Below the pieces are notes generated by a model. It was not told the DNA's origin. It was given only the letters and a program-made list of their open reading frames with translations, and did not search any database. Positions 46,045 to 54,623 of a DNA stretch of 64,000 bases are shown one piece after another; the stretch's first letter is position 1, and every line of letters starts with the position of its first letter. The DNA is taken from positions 21,919 to 85,918 of the forward strand of contig JAIEMN010000012.1 in NCBI GenBank assembly GCA_019752115.1. Reading direction: 5' to 3'. The position numbers and the translations under genes are program-made. This stretch comes from Gemmatimonadaceae bacterium. Its GTDB lineage: Bacteria; Gemmatimonadota; Gemmatimonadetes; Gemmatimonadales; Gemmatimonadaceae.

Positions 46045-47068
46045 CGCCCCAAAGCTCCGCGACCGCGCGTTCGACACGCGTGGTCGAGCCGGCATCATCG
46101 AGCACATTGCGACGCAACCGATGCCGCAGCGCCATCGCCGCAATGCGCCGCAGATGCTCGAGCGTCACCGTGTCGGCGCCATCGAACGCGGCCAACGCGC
46201 GCGACGTGCGCAGCAAGGTCAGCTCGCCGCGCAGCCCGTCGGTGCCGAGCGCGCTGCAGAGCGCGGCGGCGCGCTCGAGCACCTCGTCGGAAACGGTGAG
46301 CCCATCGAGGCGCGCCCGCCCCTTCTCGATCTGCTTGCGCACCTTGGCATCGGCCTTGTGCCAATGGGCGAGGAACGCCTCCGGATCGCGATCGAACGCA
46401 TCGCGGCGCTTGATGACATCGATGCGCGTGGCGATCACCGTGGGGGTCTTCACATCCACGGCCAGGCCAAAGCGATCGAGCAGCTGCGGCCGCAGTTCGC
46501 CTTCTTCCGGATTGCCGCTCCCCACGAGCACAAAGCGCGAGGGGTGCCGCACACTCACCCCTTCGCGCTCCACGACGTTCTCGCCGGTGGCGGCCGCATC
46601 GAGCAGCAGGTCCACGAGGTGATCCTCGAGCAGGTTCACTTCGTCAACGTAGAGGAAGCCGCGATGGGCGCGGGCGAGGAGCCCCGGCTCGAACGCCTTT
46701 TCGCCGGTGGTCAGCGCTCGCTCCAGATCGAGCGCGCCCACCACGCGATCTTCGGTGGCACCGAGGGGCAGGTCCACCACCGGCACCGGTGCGAACACGG
46801 CGCGAGGATGATGCCCATCGGCGTGGCGCTTCACGCACTCATCGCAGAGCGCGCCCCCGGCATTGGGGTCGCAGCCGTACTTGCACCCCTGCACCACCTT
46901 CATTGGAGGGAGCAGGCCCGCGAGCGCGCGGACTGCCGTACTCTTGCCGGTGCCGCGATCGCCAAAGACCATGACCCCGCCAATCATGGGGTCAATCGCC
47001 ACCAACAGCAGGGCCAGCTTCATCTCGTCCTGGCCGACGATCGCACTGAAGGGATAAACCGGTCGCAT
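46025..47068 (-). CDS. bchI: Magnesium chelatase ATPase subunit I
   Basis: AAA+ motor of Mg chelatase, 347 residues from the ATG at 47068. Walker A is GDRGTGKSTAVRAL, Walker B region GFLYVDEVNLLEDH, with VDLPLGATEDRVVG and sensor region GSGNPEEGELRPQLLDRFG. A Cys-rich insertion, CKYGCDPNAGGALCDEC (about residues 62-78), could bind metal or respond to redox. It is seen in many non-Rhodobacter BchI proteins as I recall. Expression starts from the divergent control region shared with crtF, which holds a perfect PpsR-type site at the -35. Confidence 0.97.
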   Translation of the reverse strand: MRPVYPFSAIVGQDEMKLALLLVAIDPMIGGVMVFGDRGTGKSTAVRALAGLLPPMKVVQGCKYGCDPNAGGALCDECVKRHADGHHPRAVFAPVPVVDLPLGATEDRVVGALDLERALTTGEKAFEPGLLARAHRGFLYVDEVNLLEDHLVDLLLDAAATGENVVEREGVSVRHPSRFVLVGSGNPEEGELRPQLLDRFGLAVDVKTPTVIATRIDVIKRRDAFDRDPEAFLAHWHKADAKVRKQIEKGRARLDGLTVSDEVLERAAALCSALGTDGLRGELTLLRTSRALAAFDGADTVTLEHLRRIAAMALRHRLRRNVLDDAGSTTRVERAVAELWGDVGTAA

Positions 47069-47086
47069 GCAGATATCAGAAACGAC

Positions 47087-47119
47087 GGGCGCGAACAAGC
47101 GCCCGCCAAAACAGGCGGG
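47087..47119 (-). promoter_or_regulatory. Mutually exclusive hairpins in the bchI leader
   Basis: Two 6-base stems with 6-base loops share the CCC at 47102-47104: 47087-47092/47099-47104 and 47102-47107/47114-47119. They lie between the predicted bchI promoter and its ATG, so only one can form at a time. Possible attenuator; no T-tract is seen. Confidence 0.4.
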
Positions 47120-47133
47120 GAGGCGCGAGGAAC

Positions 47134-47174
47134 TCGCTGAGCAAGGCTAGGATTAGAGGAGGGGTGTCGCAAGA
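47134..47174 (-). promoter_or_regulatory. Predicted bchI-bchD-puhE promoter
   Basis: On the minus strand, TTGCGA (about 47174-47169), a 17-base spacer, then TAGCCT (about 47151-47146), followed by a leader of about 75 bases. The -35 lies inside the TGT-N12-ACA box at 47165-47182, so repressor binding would block it. The -10 is a weak match. Confidence 0.4.
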
Positions 47175-47182
47175 TGCTGACA
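47165..47182. promoter_or_regulatory. PpsR/CrtJ-type operator TGT-N12-ACA, bchI side
   Basis: Perfect TGT (47165-47167), 12 bases, ACA (47180-47182) in the divergent bchI/crtF region. PpsR/CrtJ is the redox-dependent repressor of pigment genes in purple bacteria and binds tandem sites of this form. The spacing to the second site is 17 bases between the two boxes. The repressor gene is not in the window. Confidence 0.7.
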
Positions 47183-47199
47183 CCACTCTCCCTCCCCAG

Positions 47200-47217
47200 T
47201 GTACACTTTTCTTGACA
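47200..47217. promoter_or_regulatory. PpsR/CrtJ-type operator TGT-N12-ACA, crtF side
   Basis: Perfect TGT (47200-47202), 12 bases, ACA (47215-47217). The right half overlaps the crtF -35 TTGACA, so binding would exclude RNA polymerase. It pairs with the first site as a tandem operator. Confidence 0.72.
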
Positions 47218-47240
47218 CTGCGGTTTCCAACCCGTATCCT
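47212..47240 (+). promoter_or_regulatory. crtF: Sigma-70-type crtF promoter
   Basis: TTGACA at 47212-47217, a 17-base spacer, TATCCT at 47235-47240. The predicted transcript starts at or within a base of the GTG start codon at 47247, so the mRNA is expected to be leaderless. Confidence 0.7.
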
Positions 47241-47246
47241 CGTCAA

Positions 47247-48482
47247 GTGACCCCCCCTGAGCAGGCGCTCTCGGCGCCCAGTATTCCGGGCGCCGATGCG
47301 AATGGCGCCCCGGCGAAGCGCGCCGACGCGATTCGCCCCGCCGCCGCGGCGCTCGAGCCCCTGCCCGAGGCGCCGTGGTACGAGCGTCTCCGCGACCGGT
47401 GGAACGCCCTGGTGGCCACCGATGCGTTCCAGCGGTGGAGTGCGCGTTTTCCGCTCACCGCGCCCATCACGCGCTTTCGGTCGCGGAAGCTGTTCGACAT
47501 CGTCTCGGGGTTCGTGTACACGCAGACGCTGCTCGCCTGCGTCGAGCTCGAACTCTTCGAGTACTTGGCCGGGGGCGCCCGCTCAGTCGACGAGATCGCC
47601 CACCAGACCGGGCTGTCGCGTGCGAGTACCGAACGGCTGCTGAACGCGGCGGTCTCGCTGCGCCTCCTCATGAAGCGCAAGTACGGCCGCTACGCGCTGG
47701 GCCCCTATGGTGCGCCCCTGGTCGGCAACACCGGGGTGCTGGCTCTGATCCGCCATCATCGCATGGCGTATCACGACCTGGCCGACCCGGTCTCCCTGCT
47801 CCGGCAGGGGGCCGACTTCCGCACCGAGCTGTCGCGCTACTGGTCGTACGCCGATGCGCCCAAGCCGCAGGCGATCGACGAGGTCCGCGTGGCGGCCTAC
47901 TCCGAGATCATGGCCGCGACGCTGCCGCCGGTCGCCCATGACGTGCTCGACGCCTACGACCTCTCGAAGCACGATTGCCTGCTCGATGTGGGCGGGGGCG
48001 AGGGGATGTTCCTCTCGCTCGTGGGGCAGCGGCATCCGTCGCTCCAGCTGCAGCTCTTCGACCTGCCGGCCGTGGCCGCGCGCGCGCGGTCGCGTCTCGA
48101 AGAGGTGGGGATGGGGGCCCGCTCGATCTGCCACGGGGGCAACTTCCACGCCGATCCGCTGCCGACCGGCGCCGATGTCTGCTCGCTGGTGCGGGTGCTC
48201 CTCGACCACGACGACCAGTCGGTGCTGCGGCTCCTCCAGCGCGTCCGCGCCGCCCTGCCGAAGGGCGGGGTGCTGCTGATCGCCGAGGCGCTGGCCGGCG
48301 CCAAGGGGGCCGAGACGGTGGGCGACGCCTACTTCTCGTTCTACCTCATGGCCATGGGCAAGGGGCGCGCCCGACGCGCCTCCGAGCTGCACCAGATGCT
48401 GCAGACCGCCGGGTTCCGGAAGAGCCGTGAGCTCCCGACCCGCTTCCCGATCCAGACCGGTTTGATCGTCGCCGAAGTCTGA
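47247..48482 (+). CDS. crtF: Hydroxyneurosporene/demethylspheroidene O-methyltransferase CrtF
   Basis: SAM-dependent enzyme that methylates the C1-hydroxyl of carotenoids in the spheroidene/spirilloxanthin pathway. 411 residues from the GTG at 47247, chosen because the promoter points exactly to it; codons reach upstream to 47199 but through the promoter. The N-terminal winged-helix dimerisation domain has SGFVYTQTLLACVELELFEY and HQTGLSRASTERLLNAAVSL. The middle carries RHHRMAYHDLADPVSLLRQG. The SAM site is LLDVGGGEGMFLSLV. Its position before bchC matches the crtEF-bchCXYZ order of purple bacteria, but crtE is missing. Confidence 0.92.
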   Translation: MTPPEQALSAPSIPGADANGAPAKRADAIRPAAAALEPLPEAPWYERLRDRWNALVATDAFQRWSARFPLTAPITRFRSRKLFDIVSGFVYTQTLLACVELELFEYLAGGARSVDEIAHQTGLSRASTERLLNAAVSLRLLMKRKYGRYALGPYGAPLVGNTGVLALIRHHRMAYHDLADPVSLLRQGADFRTELSRYWSYADAPKPQAIDEVRVAAYSEIMAATLPPVAHDVLDAYDLSKHDCLLDVGGGEGMFLSLVGQRHPSLQLQLFDLPAVAARARSRLEEVGMGARSICHGGNFHADPLPTGADVCSLVRVLLDHDDQSVLRLLQRVRAALPKGGVLLIAEALAGAKGAETVGDAYFSFYLMAMGKGRARRASELHQMLQTAGFRKSRELPTRFPIQTGLIVAEV

Positions 48483-48549
48483 CCGGGAACCGCCCGGTCG
48501 GACTCGCGGTTCGAACCAGCAGTCGTCAACAAAAATATCCGAGCGATCT

Positions 48550-48590
48550 AGTCAGCTATTCTTGACAGTTAGGACTGACCGCTCCACCCT
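48550..48590 (+). promoter_or_regulatory. bchC: bchC promoter with GT-N12-AC box
   Basis: TTGACA at 48562-48567, a 17-base spacer and CACCCT at 48585-48590, 7 bases before the GTG. An imperfect box AGT-N12-ACA (48550-48567) overlaps the -35 exactly as at crtF. The stretch TATTCTTGACA nearly repeats the crtF and puf promoters. Confidence 0.55.
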
Positions 48591-48597
48591 AAAGCCC

Positions 48598-49551
48598 GTG
48601 AACACTCAGGCTGTCGTTTTCGAAGAGCCCCAGCGGCTCTCCGTCCGCGAACTCTCGCTCGTCGAGCCCACCCCGCAGGACGTCGTCGTCGCCATGCGCT
48701 GGTCCGGCATCTCCACGGGTACGGAGAAGCTGCTCTTCACCGGTCGCATGCCCCCCTTCCCCGGCCTCGCGTATCCGCTGGTGCCGGGCTACGAAGGCGT
48801 GGGCGAAATCATCGACGCCGGCGCCGAATCCGGGCGTCAGGCGGGTCAGCTCGTCTATGTCGCCGGCTCCAAGGGCTTCAATGAAGCCCGCGGGCTCTTC
48901 GGCGGGCAGGCGTCGCGCGTCGTCGTCCCCGGCAACAAGACCGTCCTCCTGGCCGACCACGTCGGGGAGAAGGGCGCCCTCTTTGCGCTGGCCGCCACCG
49001 CGCATCACTGCCTCGAGCCCGATCCGGCGAACAACCTGGACAAGCTGCCGCAGCTCATCGTGGGGCACGGCGCGCTCGGGCGGCTCATCGCCCGGCTCGT
49101 GGTGCTCTATGGCGCGCCGGCGCCCACGGTGTGGGAAGTGAATCCCATCCGCATGGACGGCGCGCGTGGCTACACCGTGATCCATCCCAACGACGACACC
49201 GCCCGCGGCTACAAGACGATCTGCGACGTGAGCGGCGCCGACGGCATCATGGATTCGCTGGTGAACAAGCTGATGCCGGGCGGCGAGATCGTCCTCGGCG
49301 GCTTCTACAGCGAGCCCGTGGCCTTCACCTTCCCGCCCGCCTTCCTGCGCGAGGCGCGGATCCGTATTGCCGCCCAGTGGCACCCCCGCGATCTGGACGC
49401 CATCACCACGTTCGCAAACGACGGGCGGCTCGACCTCGATGGCCTCATCACGCACCGCGAACCTGCGGCGCGTGCCGCCGATGCCTACGCGACGGCGTTC
49501 GGCGATCCCACCTGCGTCAAGATGATCCTCGACTGGAGATCTGTGGCATGA
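48598..49551 (+). CDS. bchC: Bacteriochlorophyll 3-hydroxyethyl dehydrogenase BchC
   Basis: Oxidises the C3-hydroxyethyl group to acetyl during bacteriochlorophyll a synthesis. 317 residues, a medium-chain dehydrogenase fold without the usual structural zinc site. Family features: MRWSGISTGTEKLLFTGRMP, PLVPGYEGVGEI, the nucleotide-fold region VGHGALGRLIARL and ICDVSGADGIMDSLVNKL. The start is GTG at 48598, downstream of its promoter and without a Shine-Dalgarno. The stop overlaps the bchX start (ATGA), so bchCXYZ is one operon. Confidence 0.96.
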   Translation: MNTQAVVFEEPQRLSVRELSLVEPTPQDVVVAMRWSGISTGTEKLLFTGRMPPFPGLAYPLVPGYEGVGEIIDAGAESGRQAGQLVYVAGSKGFNEARGLFGGQASRVVVPGNKTVLLADHVGEKGALFALAATAHHCLEPDPANNLDKLPQLIVGHGALGRLIARLVVLYGAPAPTVWEVNPIRMDGARGYTVIHPNDDTARGYKTICDVSGADGIMDSLVNKLMPGGEIVLGGFYSEPVAFTFPPAFLREARIRIAAQWHPRDLDAITTFANDGRLDLDGLITHREPAARAADAYATAFGDPTCVKMILDWRSVA

Positions 49552-50543
49552 GCGACAACGGCCTGCATCAGCTGCACAAGAACATTCGTGAGGAAGCCGC
49601 GGCCGACACGGACGCCGTCCATACCGGCCCGGTCACCAAGGAAACGCAGATCATCGCGATCTACGGCAAGGGCGGCATCGGCAAGAGCTTCACGCTCGCC
49701 AACCTCTCGTACATGATGGCGCAGCAGGGGAAGAAGGTGCTGCTCATCGGCTGCGATCCCAAGTCCGATACCACGTCGCTTCTCTTTGGCGGCAAGGCCT
49801 GCCCCACCATCATCGAGACGAGCAGCAAGAAGAAGCTCGCCGGTGAAGCGGTGACGATCAGCGATGTGTGCTTCAAGCGCGATGGCGTCTACGCCATGGA
49901 ACTCGGCGGCCCCGAAGTCGGTCGTGGCTGCGGCGGGCGCGGCATCATTCACGGCTTCGAAACGCTCGAGAAGCTCGGGTTCCACGACTGGGGCTTCGAC
50001 TACGTGCTGCTCGACTTCCTCGGCGACGTGGTGTGCGGCGGCTTCGGTCTGCCGATCGCGCGCGACATGTGCCAGAAGGTCATCGTGGTCGGCTCGAACG
50101 ACCTGCAGAGCCTCTACGTGGCCAACAACGTCTGCAGCGCGGTGGAGTACTTCCGCAAGCTCGGTGGCAACGTGGGTGTGGCCGGCATGGTGATCAACAA
50201 GGATGACGGCACCGGCGAAGCGCAGCGCTTCGCGGCGAACGCCGGCATTCCGGTGCTGGCGGCGATTCCCGCCCACGAAGACATCCGCCGCAAGTCGGCG
50301 AGCTACGAAATCATCGGCAAGCCCGATGGCGAGTGGGGCGCGCTCTTCGCCGAGCTGGCGCAGAATGTCGCCGATGCCCCGCCGGTGCGCCCCAAGCCGC
50401 AGACGCAGGATCAGCTGCTCGGCCTCTTCTCGGCCGAATCGACTGGCCGCGACTTCGTGATGGAACCGGCGACGCTGTTCGACATGGTGGGCAAGCACGA
50501 CATCGTGAAGCCGTCGCTCGAAGTCGTTTACGACACCGTCTGA
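49548..50543 (+). CDS. bchX: Chlorophyllide reductase iron protein BchX
   Basis: Nitrogenase-NifH-like ATPase that passes electrons to BchYZ for reduction of chlorin ring B. 331 residues. P-loop GKGGIGKSFTLANLS, switch region GCDPKSDTTSLLFGG, and the two cluster ligands in GRGCGGRGIIHGFE and FLGDVVCGGFG that bind one [4Fe-4S] across the dimer. The N-terminal 35 residues are charged, as in other BchX. ATGA overlap with bchC and an 11-base gap to bchY. Confidence 0.97.
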   Translation: MSDNGLHQLHKNIREEAAADTDAVHTGPVTKETQIIAIYGKGGIGKSFTLANLSYMMAQQGKKVLLIGCDPKSDTTSLLFGGKACPTIIETSSKKKLAGEAVTISDVCFKRDGVYAMELGGPEVGRGCGGRGIIHGFETLEKLGFHDWGFDYVLLDFLGDVVCGGFGLPIARDMCQKVIVVGSNDLQSLYVANNVCSAVEYFRKLGGNVGVAGMVINKDDGTGEAQRFAANAGIPVLAAIPAHEDIRRKSASYEIIGKPDGEWGALFAELAQNVADAPPVRPKPQTQDQLLGLFSAESTGRDFVMEPATLFDMVGKHDIVKPSLEVVYDTV

Positions 50544-50553
50544 GGATTGCCCG

Positions 50554-52182
50554 ATGGCTGAACAGGAAGTCGTGTACGACAACGCCGGCAACACGCCCAT
50601 GCTGAACGACGGCGATCAGCCGGGCGGCATGGGATGCGCGCCGGGGGCGCCGAGCGGCAAGGCGCTGCCGGTAGTGGACGGCGTGAACATGGCGGCGACC
50701 CAGCAGGACGGCCTCGGCTGTCATGCCGGCAAGGACGAGATGATGGCCGCCGCCCGCGCGGCCGGAAAGAGCGCGGTGCTCGATCAGTACGCCGCCGATT
50801 ATCCGAAAGGCCCGCACGATCAGCCGCAGAGCATGTGCCCGGCGTTCGGCTCGCTCCGCGTCGGGCTCCGCATGCGCCGCACGGCCACGATCCTGAGCGG
50901 ATCGGCCTGCTGCGTGTACGGGCTCACCTTCACGAGCCATTTCTACGGCGCGCGCCGCACCGTGGGGTACGTGCCGTTCAACTCCGAAACGCTCGTCACC
51001 GGCCAGCTCTTCGAAGACATCCGCGATGCGGTGTTCAAGATGGCCGATCCGGCGCAGTACGACGCGATCGTGATCACGAACCTCTGCGTGCCCACGGCGA
51101 GTGGGGTGCCGCTGCAGATTCTCCCCAAGGAGATCAACGGCGTCCGCATCATCGGCATCGATGTGCCGGGCTTTGGTGTGCCGACGCACGCCGAAGCGAA
51201 GGACGTGCTGGCGGGCGCGATGCTCAAGTACGCGCGCCTGGAGGCCGAACAGGGCCCCGTGCAGGCCCCGCGTGCCGGCCGCAGCGAGAAGCCCACGGTG
51301 ACGCTCATCGGCGAGATGTTCCCCGCCGATCCGGTCGGCATCGGCATGATGCTCGAGCCGATGGGGCTGGCCGCCGGCCCGGTGGTGCCCACGCGCGAAT
51401 GGCGCGAGCTGTATGCGGCGCTCGACTGCACGGTGGCCGCCGCCATCCATCCGTTCTACGTCGCCTGCTATCGTGAGTTCGAAGCCGCCGGCCGCCCCAT
51501 CGTGGGCTCGGCGCCGGTTGGCTACGACGGCACCGAAGCGTGGCTGCAGTCCGTCGGCGCGGCCGCCGGGGTGGCGCAGGACAAGATCGACGCCGCGAAG
51601 AATCGCATGCTCCCGGCCATCAAGGGCGCGCTGTCGGCGATGCCGATCAAGGGGCGCATCACGCTCTCGGGCTACGAAGGCTCGGAGCTGTTGGTCGCCC
51701 GCCTGCTCGTGGAGAGCGGCGCCGATGTGCGCTATGTGGGTACGGCGTGCCCGCGTACACCGTACAGCGATCCCGATCGTGAGTGGCTCGAGGCCAAGGG
51801 TGTGCACATCCAGTATCGGGCCTCGCTCGAGCAGGACATCGCGGCGATGATGGAGTTCAAGCCCGATCTCGCCATCGGCACCACGCCCGTCGTGCAGAAG
51901 GCCAAGGAACTCACCACGCCGTCGCTCTACTTCACGAACCTCATCTCGGCGCGTCCGCTCATGGGCCCGGCCGGCGCGGGATCGCTCGCGCAGGTCGTGA
52001 ATGCCGCCATCGGCAACAAGCTCCGCTTCGATGAGATGAAGGCGTTCTTCGGCGACGTCGGCAGCGGCTACAAGGCCGGCGTGTGGGAGAACGTGCCGCA
52101 GGACAAGCCCGAGTTCCGCGAGCACTACAAGCGGCACATCGCCAAGCTGGCGCGCGCGCGGAAGGCCGAGGAGATGGTCTGA
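50554..52182 (+). CDS. bchY: Chlorophyllide reductase subunit BchY
   Basis: NifD-like subunit of the chlorophyllide a reductase catalytic component. 542 residues, slightly long because of a Gly/Pro-rich N-terminus (about 1-60). Candidate [4Fe-4S] ligands are in [21 protein letters not shown] and NLCVPTASG. Substrate-pocket signatures such as [18 protein letters not shown] are conserved. The stop overlaps the bchZ start by one base (TGATG). Works with BchX and BchZ in the cytosol. Confidence 0.97.
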   Translation: MAEQEVVYDNAGNTPMLNDGDQPGGMGCAPGAPSGKALPVVDGVNMAATQQDGLGCHAGKDEMMAAARAAGKSAVLDQYAADYPKGPHDQPQSMCPAFGSLRVGLRMRRTATILSGSACCVYGLTFTSHFYGARRTVGYVPFNSETLVTGQLFEDIRDAVFKMADPAQYDAIVITNLCVPTASGVPLQILPKEINGVRIIGIDVPGFGVPTHAEAKDVLAGAMLKYARLEAEQGPVQAPRAGRSEKPTVTLIGEMFPADPVGIGMMLEPMGLAAGPVVPTREWRELYAALDCTVAAAIHPFYVACYREFEAAGRPIVGSAPVGYDGTEAWLQSVGAAAGVAQDKIDAAKNRMLPAIKGALSAMPIKGRITLSGYEGSELLVARLLVESGADVRYVGTACPRTPYSDPDREWLEAKGVHIQYRASLEQDIAAMMEFKPDLAIGTTPVVQKAKELTTPSLYFTNLISARPLMGPAGAGSLAQVVNAAIGNKLRFDEMKAFFGDVGSGYKAGVWENVPQDKPEFREHYKRHIAKLARARKAEEMV

Positions 52183-53636
52183 TGTCGTTGATTCTCGATC
52201 TCGATCGCGCCGGCGGGTACTGGGGCGCGGTCTACGTCTTCACCGCCATCAAGGGCATGCAGGTCGTCATCGACGGCCCGGTTGGGTGTGAAAACCTGCC
52301 GGTGACCTCGGTGCTGCATTACACCGATGCCCTGCCGCCGCACGAGTTGCCGATCGTGGTGACCGGGCTGGGCGAAGAAGAACTGGGCCAGCACGGCACC
52401 GAAGGCGCGATGAAGCGCGCGCACGCGACGCTCGATCCGGAACTGCCGGCGGTCGTGGTGACGGGCTCGATCGCCGAAATGATCGGCGGCGGTGTCACGC
52501 CCGAAGGCACGAACATTCAGCGCTTCCTGCCGCGCACGATCGACGAAGACCAGTGGCAGGCGGCGAACCGCGCCATGTACTGGCTCTGGACGGAGTACGG
52601 CCTCAAGAAGGGCGTGCGCCCCAAGAAGACGGAGCGCAAGCCCGGCGACAAGCCGCGCGTGAACATCATCGGTCCGATCTACGGCTACTTCAACACCTGG
52701 AGCGATCTCGCCGAGATTCGCCGCCTGGTGGAAGGGATCGGCGCCGAGATCAACATGGTGTTCCCGCTCGGCAGCCACATGCAGGACATTCCGCGGCTCG
52801 TGGACGCCGATGTGAACATCTGCATGTATCGCGAGTTCGGCCGCATGCTGTGCGAAGACCTCGAGGTGCCGTTCCTGCAGGCGCCGATCGGGCTCCACAG
52901 CACGACCAAGTTCCTGCGCACGCTGGGCGAGTTGCTCGGGCTCGATCCGGAGCCGTTCATCGAGCGCGAGAAGCACACGACGATCAAGCCGCTGTGGGAT
53001 CTGTGGCGGTCGGTGACGCAGGACTTCTTCGGCACGGCGAGCTTCGCCATCGTGGCGAACGAGACGTATGCGCGCGGCGTGCGCCACTTCCTGGAGACGG
53101 AGCTGGGGATGCCCTGCTCGTTCTCCTTCGCGCGGCGCCCCGGCGTGAAGCCCGACAATCAGGCGGTGCGGGACTCGATCCGCAGCAAGCCGCCGCTGAT
53201 CATGTTCGGCAGCTACAACGAGCGCATGTACCTGGCGGAGATGGGCGCGCGGGCGATGTATATCCCGGCGTCCTTCCCCGGGGCCATCGTGCGGCGGCAC
53301 ACGGGGACGCCCTTCATGGGCTACTCCGGGGCCACCTATCTCGTCCAGGAGGTGTGCAATCAGCTCTTCGACGCGCTCTTCCACATCTTGCCATTGGGCA
53401 CGGATCTCGACAAAATCGACGCCACGCCCGCCCGGCTCCATCAGGAGCTGCCGTGGGACGACGAGGCCAAGCAGGTGTTCGACGAGCTGTGCGAGTCGTT
53501 CCCCATCCTGATTCGCATCTCCGCGGCCAAGCGGCTGCGCGATGCGGCGGAGAAGGATGCGCGGGACCTCGGTGATACGGTGGTGACACGCGATCACGTG
53601 CTGGCCTCGCGGCGCGGCCTCGTGGGCGTGTCCTGA
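52182..53636 (+). CDS. bchZ: Chlorophyllide reductase subunit BchZ
   Basis: NifK-like partner of BchY. 484 residues, starting in the bchY stop codon. Signatures: [39 protein letters not shown] (cluster Cys), [20 protein letters not shown] and [20 protein letters not shown]. The C-terminal 100 residues contain a proto-chlorophyllide-reductase-type helical region ([20 protein letters not shown]). In many purple bacteria the puf operon continues directly from bchZ and uses a promoter inside it; here bchO lies antisense in between. Confidence 0.97.
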   Translation: MSLILDLDRAGGYWGAVYVFTAIKGMQVVIDGPVGCENLPVTSVLHYTDALPPHELPIVVTGLGEEELGQHGTEGAMKRAHATLDPELPAVVVTGSIAEMIGGGVTPEGTNIQRFLPRTIDEDQWQAANRAMYWLWTEYGLKKGVRPKKTERKPGDKPRVNIIGPIYGYFNTWSDLAEIRRLVEGIGAEINMVFPLGSHMQDIPRLVDADVNICMYREFGRMLCEDLEVPFLQAPIGLHSTTKFLRTLGELLGLDPEPFIEREKHTTIKPLWDLWRSVTQDFFGTASFAIVANETYARGVRHFLETELGMPCSFSFARRPGVKPDNQAVRDSIRSKPPLIMFGSYNERMYLAEMGARAMYIPASFPGAIVRRHTGTPFMGYSGATYLVQEVCNQLFDALFHILPLGTDLDKIDATPARLHQELPWDDEAKQVFDELCESFPILIRISAAKRLRDAAEKDARDLGDTVVTRDHVLASRRGLVGVS

Positions 53637-53666
53637 CCGACAGGCTGTAGCGCTCCTCCCCTCCCT

Positions 53667-54545
53667 TCAGGTCTGGTCCGCGCCGCCGATGGCGCGGACC
53701 ACCACGTCGGGTCGTTCTTCCGGCAACAGGTGCCCTCCCTCCTCCACCTGCCACGTCAGCCCCGGAATACCCTGCACCGCGCGTTCGAGCGCGGGGCGCG
53801 GGATCCATTGGTCGCCCTGCGCCGCGATGAGGTGCAGCGGCGTGCGCAGCGCGTGCCAGTCGCGCTGCAGGGCGGGCAGATCCCAGCGCGCCATCATGGC
53901 GAGCGCGGCGTGCACATGCTCCGGCTTGGCGCAGAGCTGCCGATAGCGGTCGAGTTGCGCCGCGGTGAGCGGGGAGCCGGTCGAGGCCAGCACGCGCTGG
54001 ACGAGCCGCGTGGCGACGGCGAGCTGGGCCGCGCTGGCCGCCACAAAGGGCTGCTCCACGAAGGCGCCGAGCAGGGGCGCGATCAGCGTGACATACCACG
54101 CCGGGGGCGCCACCAGGGCGGGACAGACGCCCAGCAGGCGTTCGGGCGCGATCGCGCCGTCCAGCGCCATCCGCAGCAGGACTGCGGCGCCGGCGCTATG
54201 CCCCACGGCGACGGCGGGGGTGACCCCGAGGTGGCGGAGCAGCGCGCCGAGCGCCTGGGCCATGCTGGGGAGCGTGAAGGGCGGTCGCATCCGCTCGCGG
54301 TCGGCGGTCACGTGCGTGAAGCCGTGGCCGGGCAGATCGACGGCGAGACAGTGGAAGTGGCGGGCCACGGGCGCGGTGATCGCGGCCCAGGAGTGGGTAC
54401 TGCCACCGGTTCCATGGACGAGGAGGAGGGTTGGTCCCTGTCCCTGTCGCTGGAAATGCCATCGGATTCCGTCGAGTTCGAGGAATTCCGAGTGGACTTG
54501 GTCCGGCCAGTCCAAGGGGATTTGGGACGAAACCGAGGAAATCAC
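53667..54545 (-). CDS. bchO: Alpha/beta-hydrolase BchO, Mg-chelatase accessory protein
   Basis: 292 residues from a GTG at 54545; no in-frame ATG precedes the conserved region. BchO signatures: LDWPDQVHSEFLELDGIRWH, LLLVHGTGGSTHSWAAI, AVDLPGHGFT, nucleophile elbow VGHSAGAAVLLRMALDGAI, MMARWDLPALQRD and a C-terminal His in EEGGHLLPEE. BchO is associated with the Mg-chelatase step, but its exact reaction is not settled. It is antisense between bchZ and pufB and separated from bchID, with which it is co-transcribed in many phototrophs. It converges with bchZ and diverges from pufB. Confidence 0.9.
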   Translation of the reverse strand: MISSVSSQIPLDWPDQVHSEFLELDGIRWHFQRQGQGPTLLLVHGTGGSTHSWAAITAPVARHFHCLAVDLPGHGFTHVTADRERMRPPFTLPSMAQALGALLRHLGVTPAVAVGHSAGAAVLLRMALDGAIAPERLLGVCPALVAPPAWYVTLIAPLLGAFVEQPFVAASAAQLAVATRLVQRVLASTGSPLTAAQLDRYRQLCAKPEHVHAALAMMARWDLPALQRDWHALRTPLHLIAAQGDQWIPRPALERAVQGIPGLTWQVEEGGHLLPEERPDVVVRAIGGADQT

Positions 54546-54623
54546 GGCGATATGGGTCGAATCGTGTCCATCGAGGGCCGTTTCGGACCACGAGTTAGGA
54601 ACGAAGGGACAAGTTCGCTGCGT

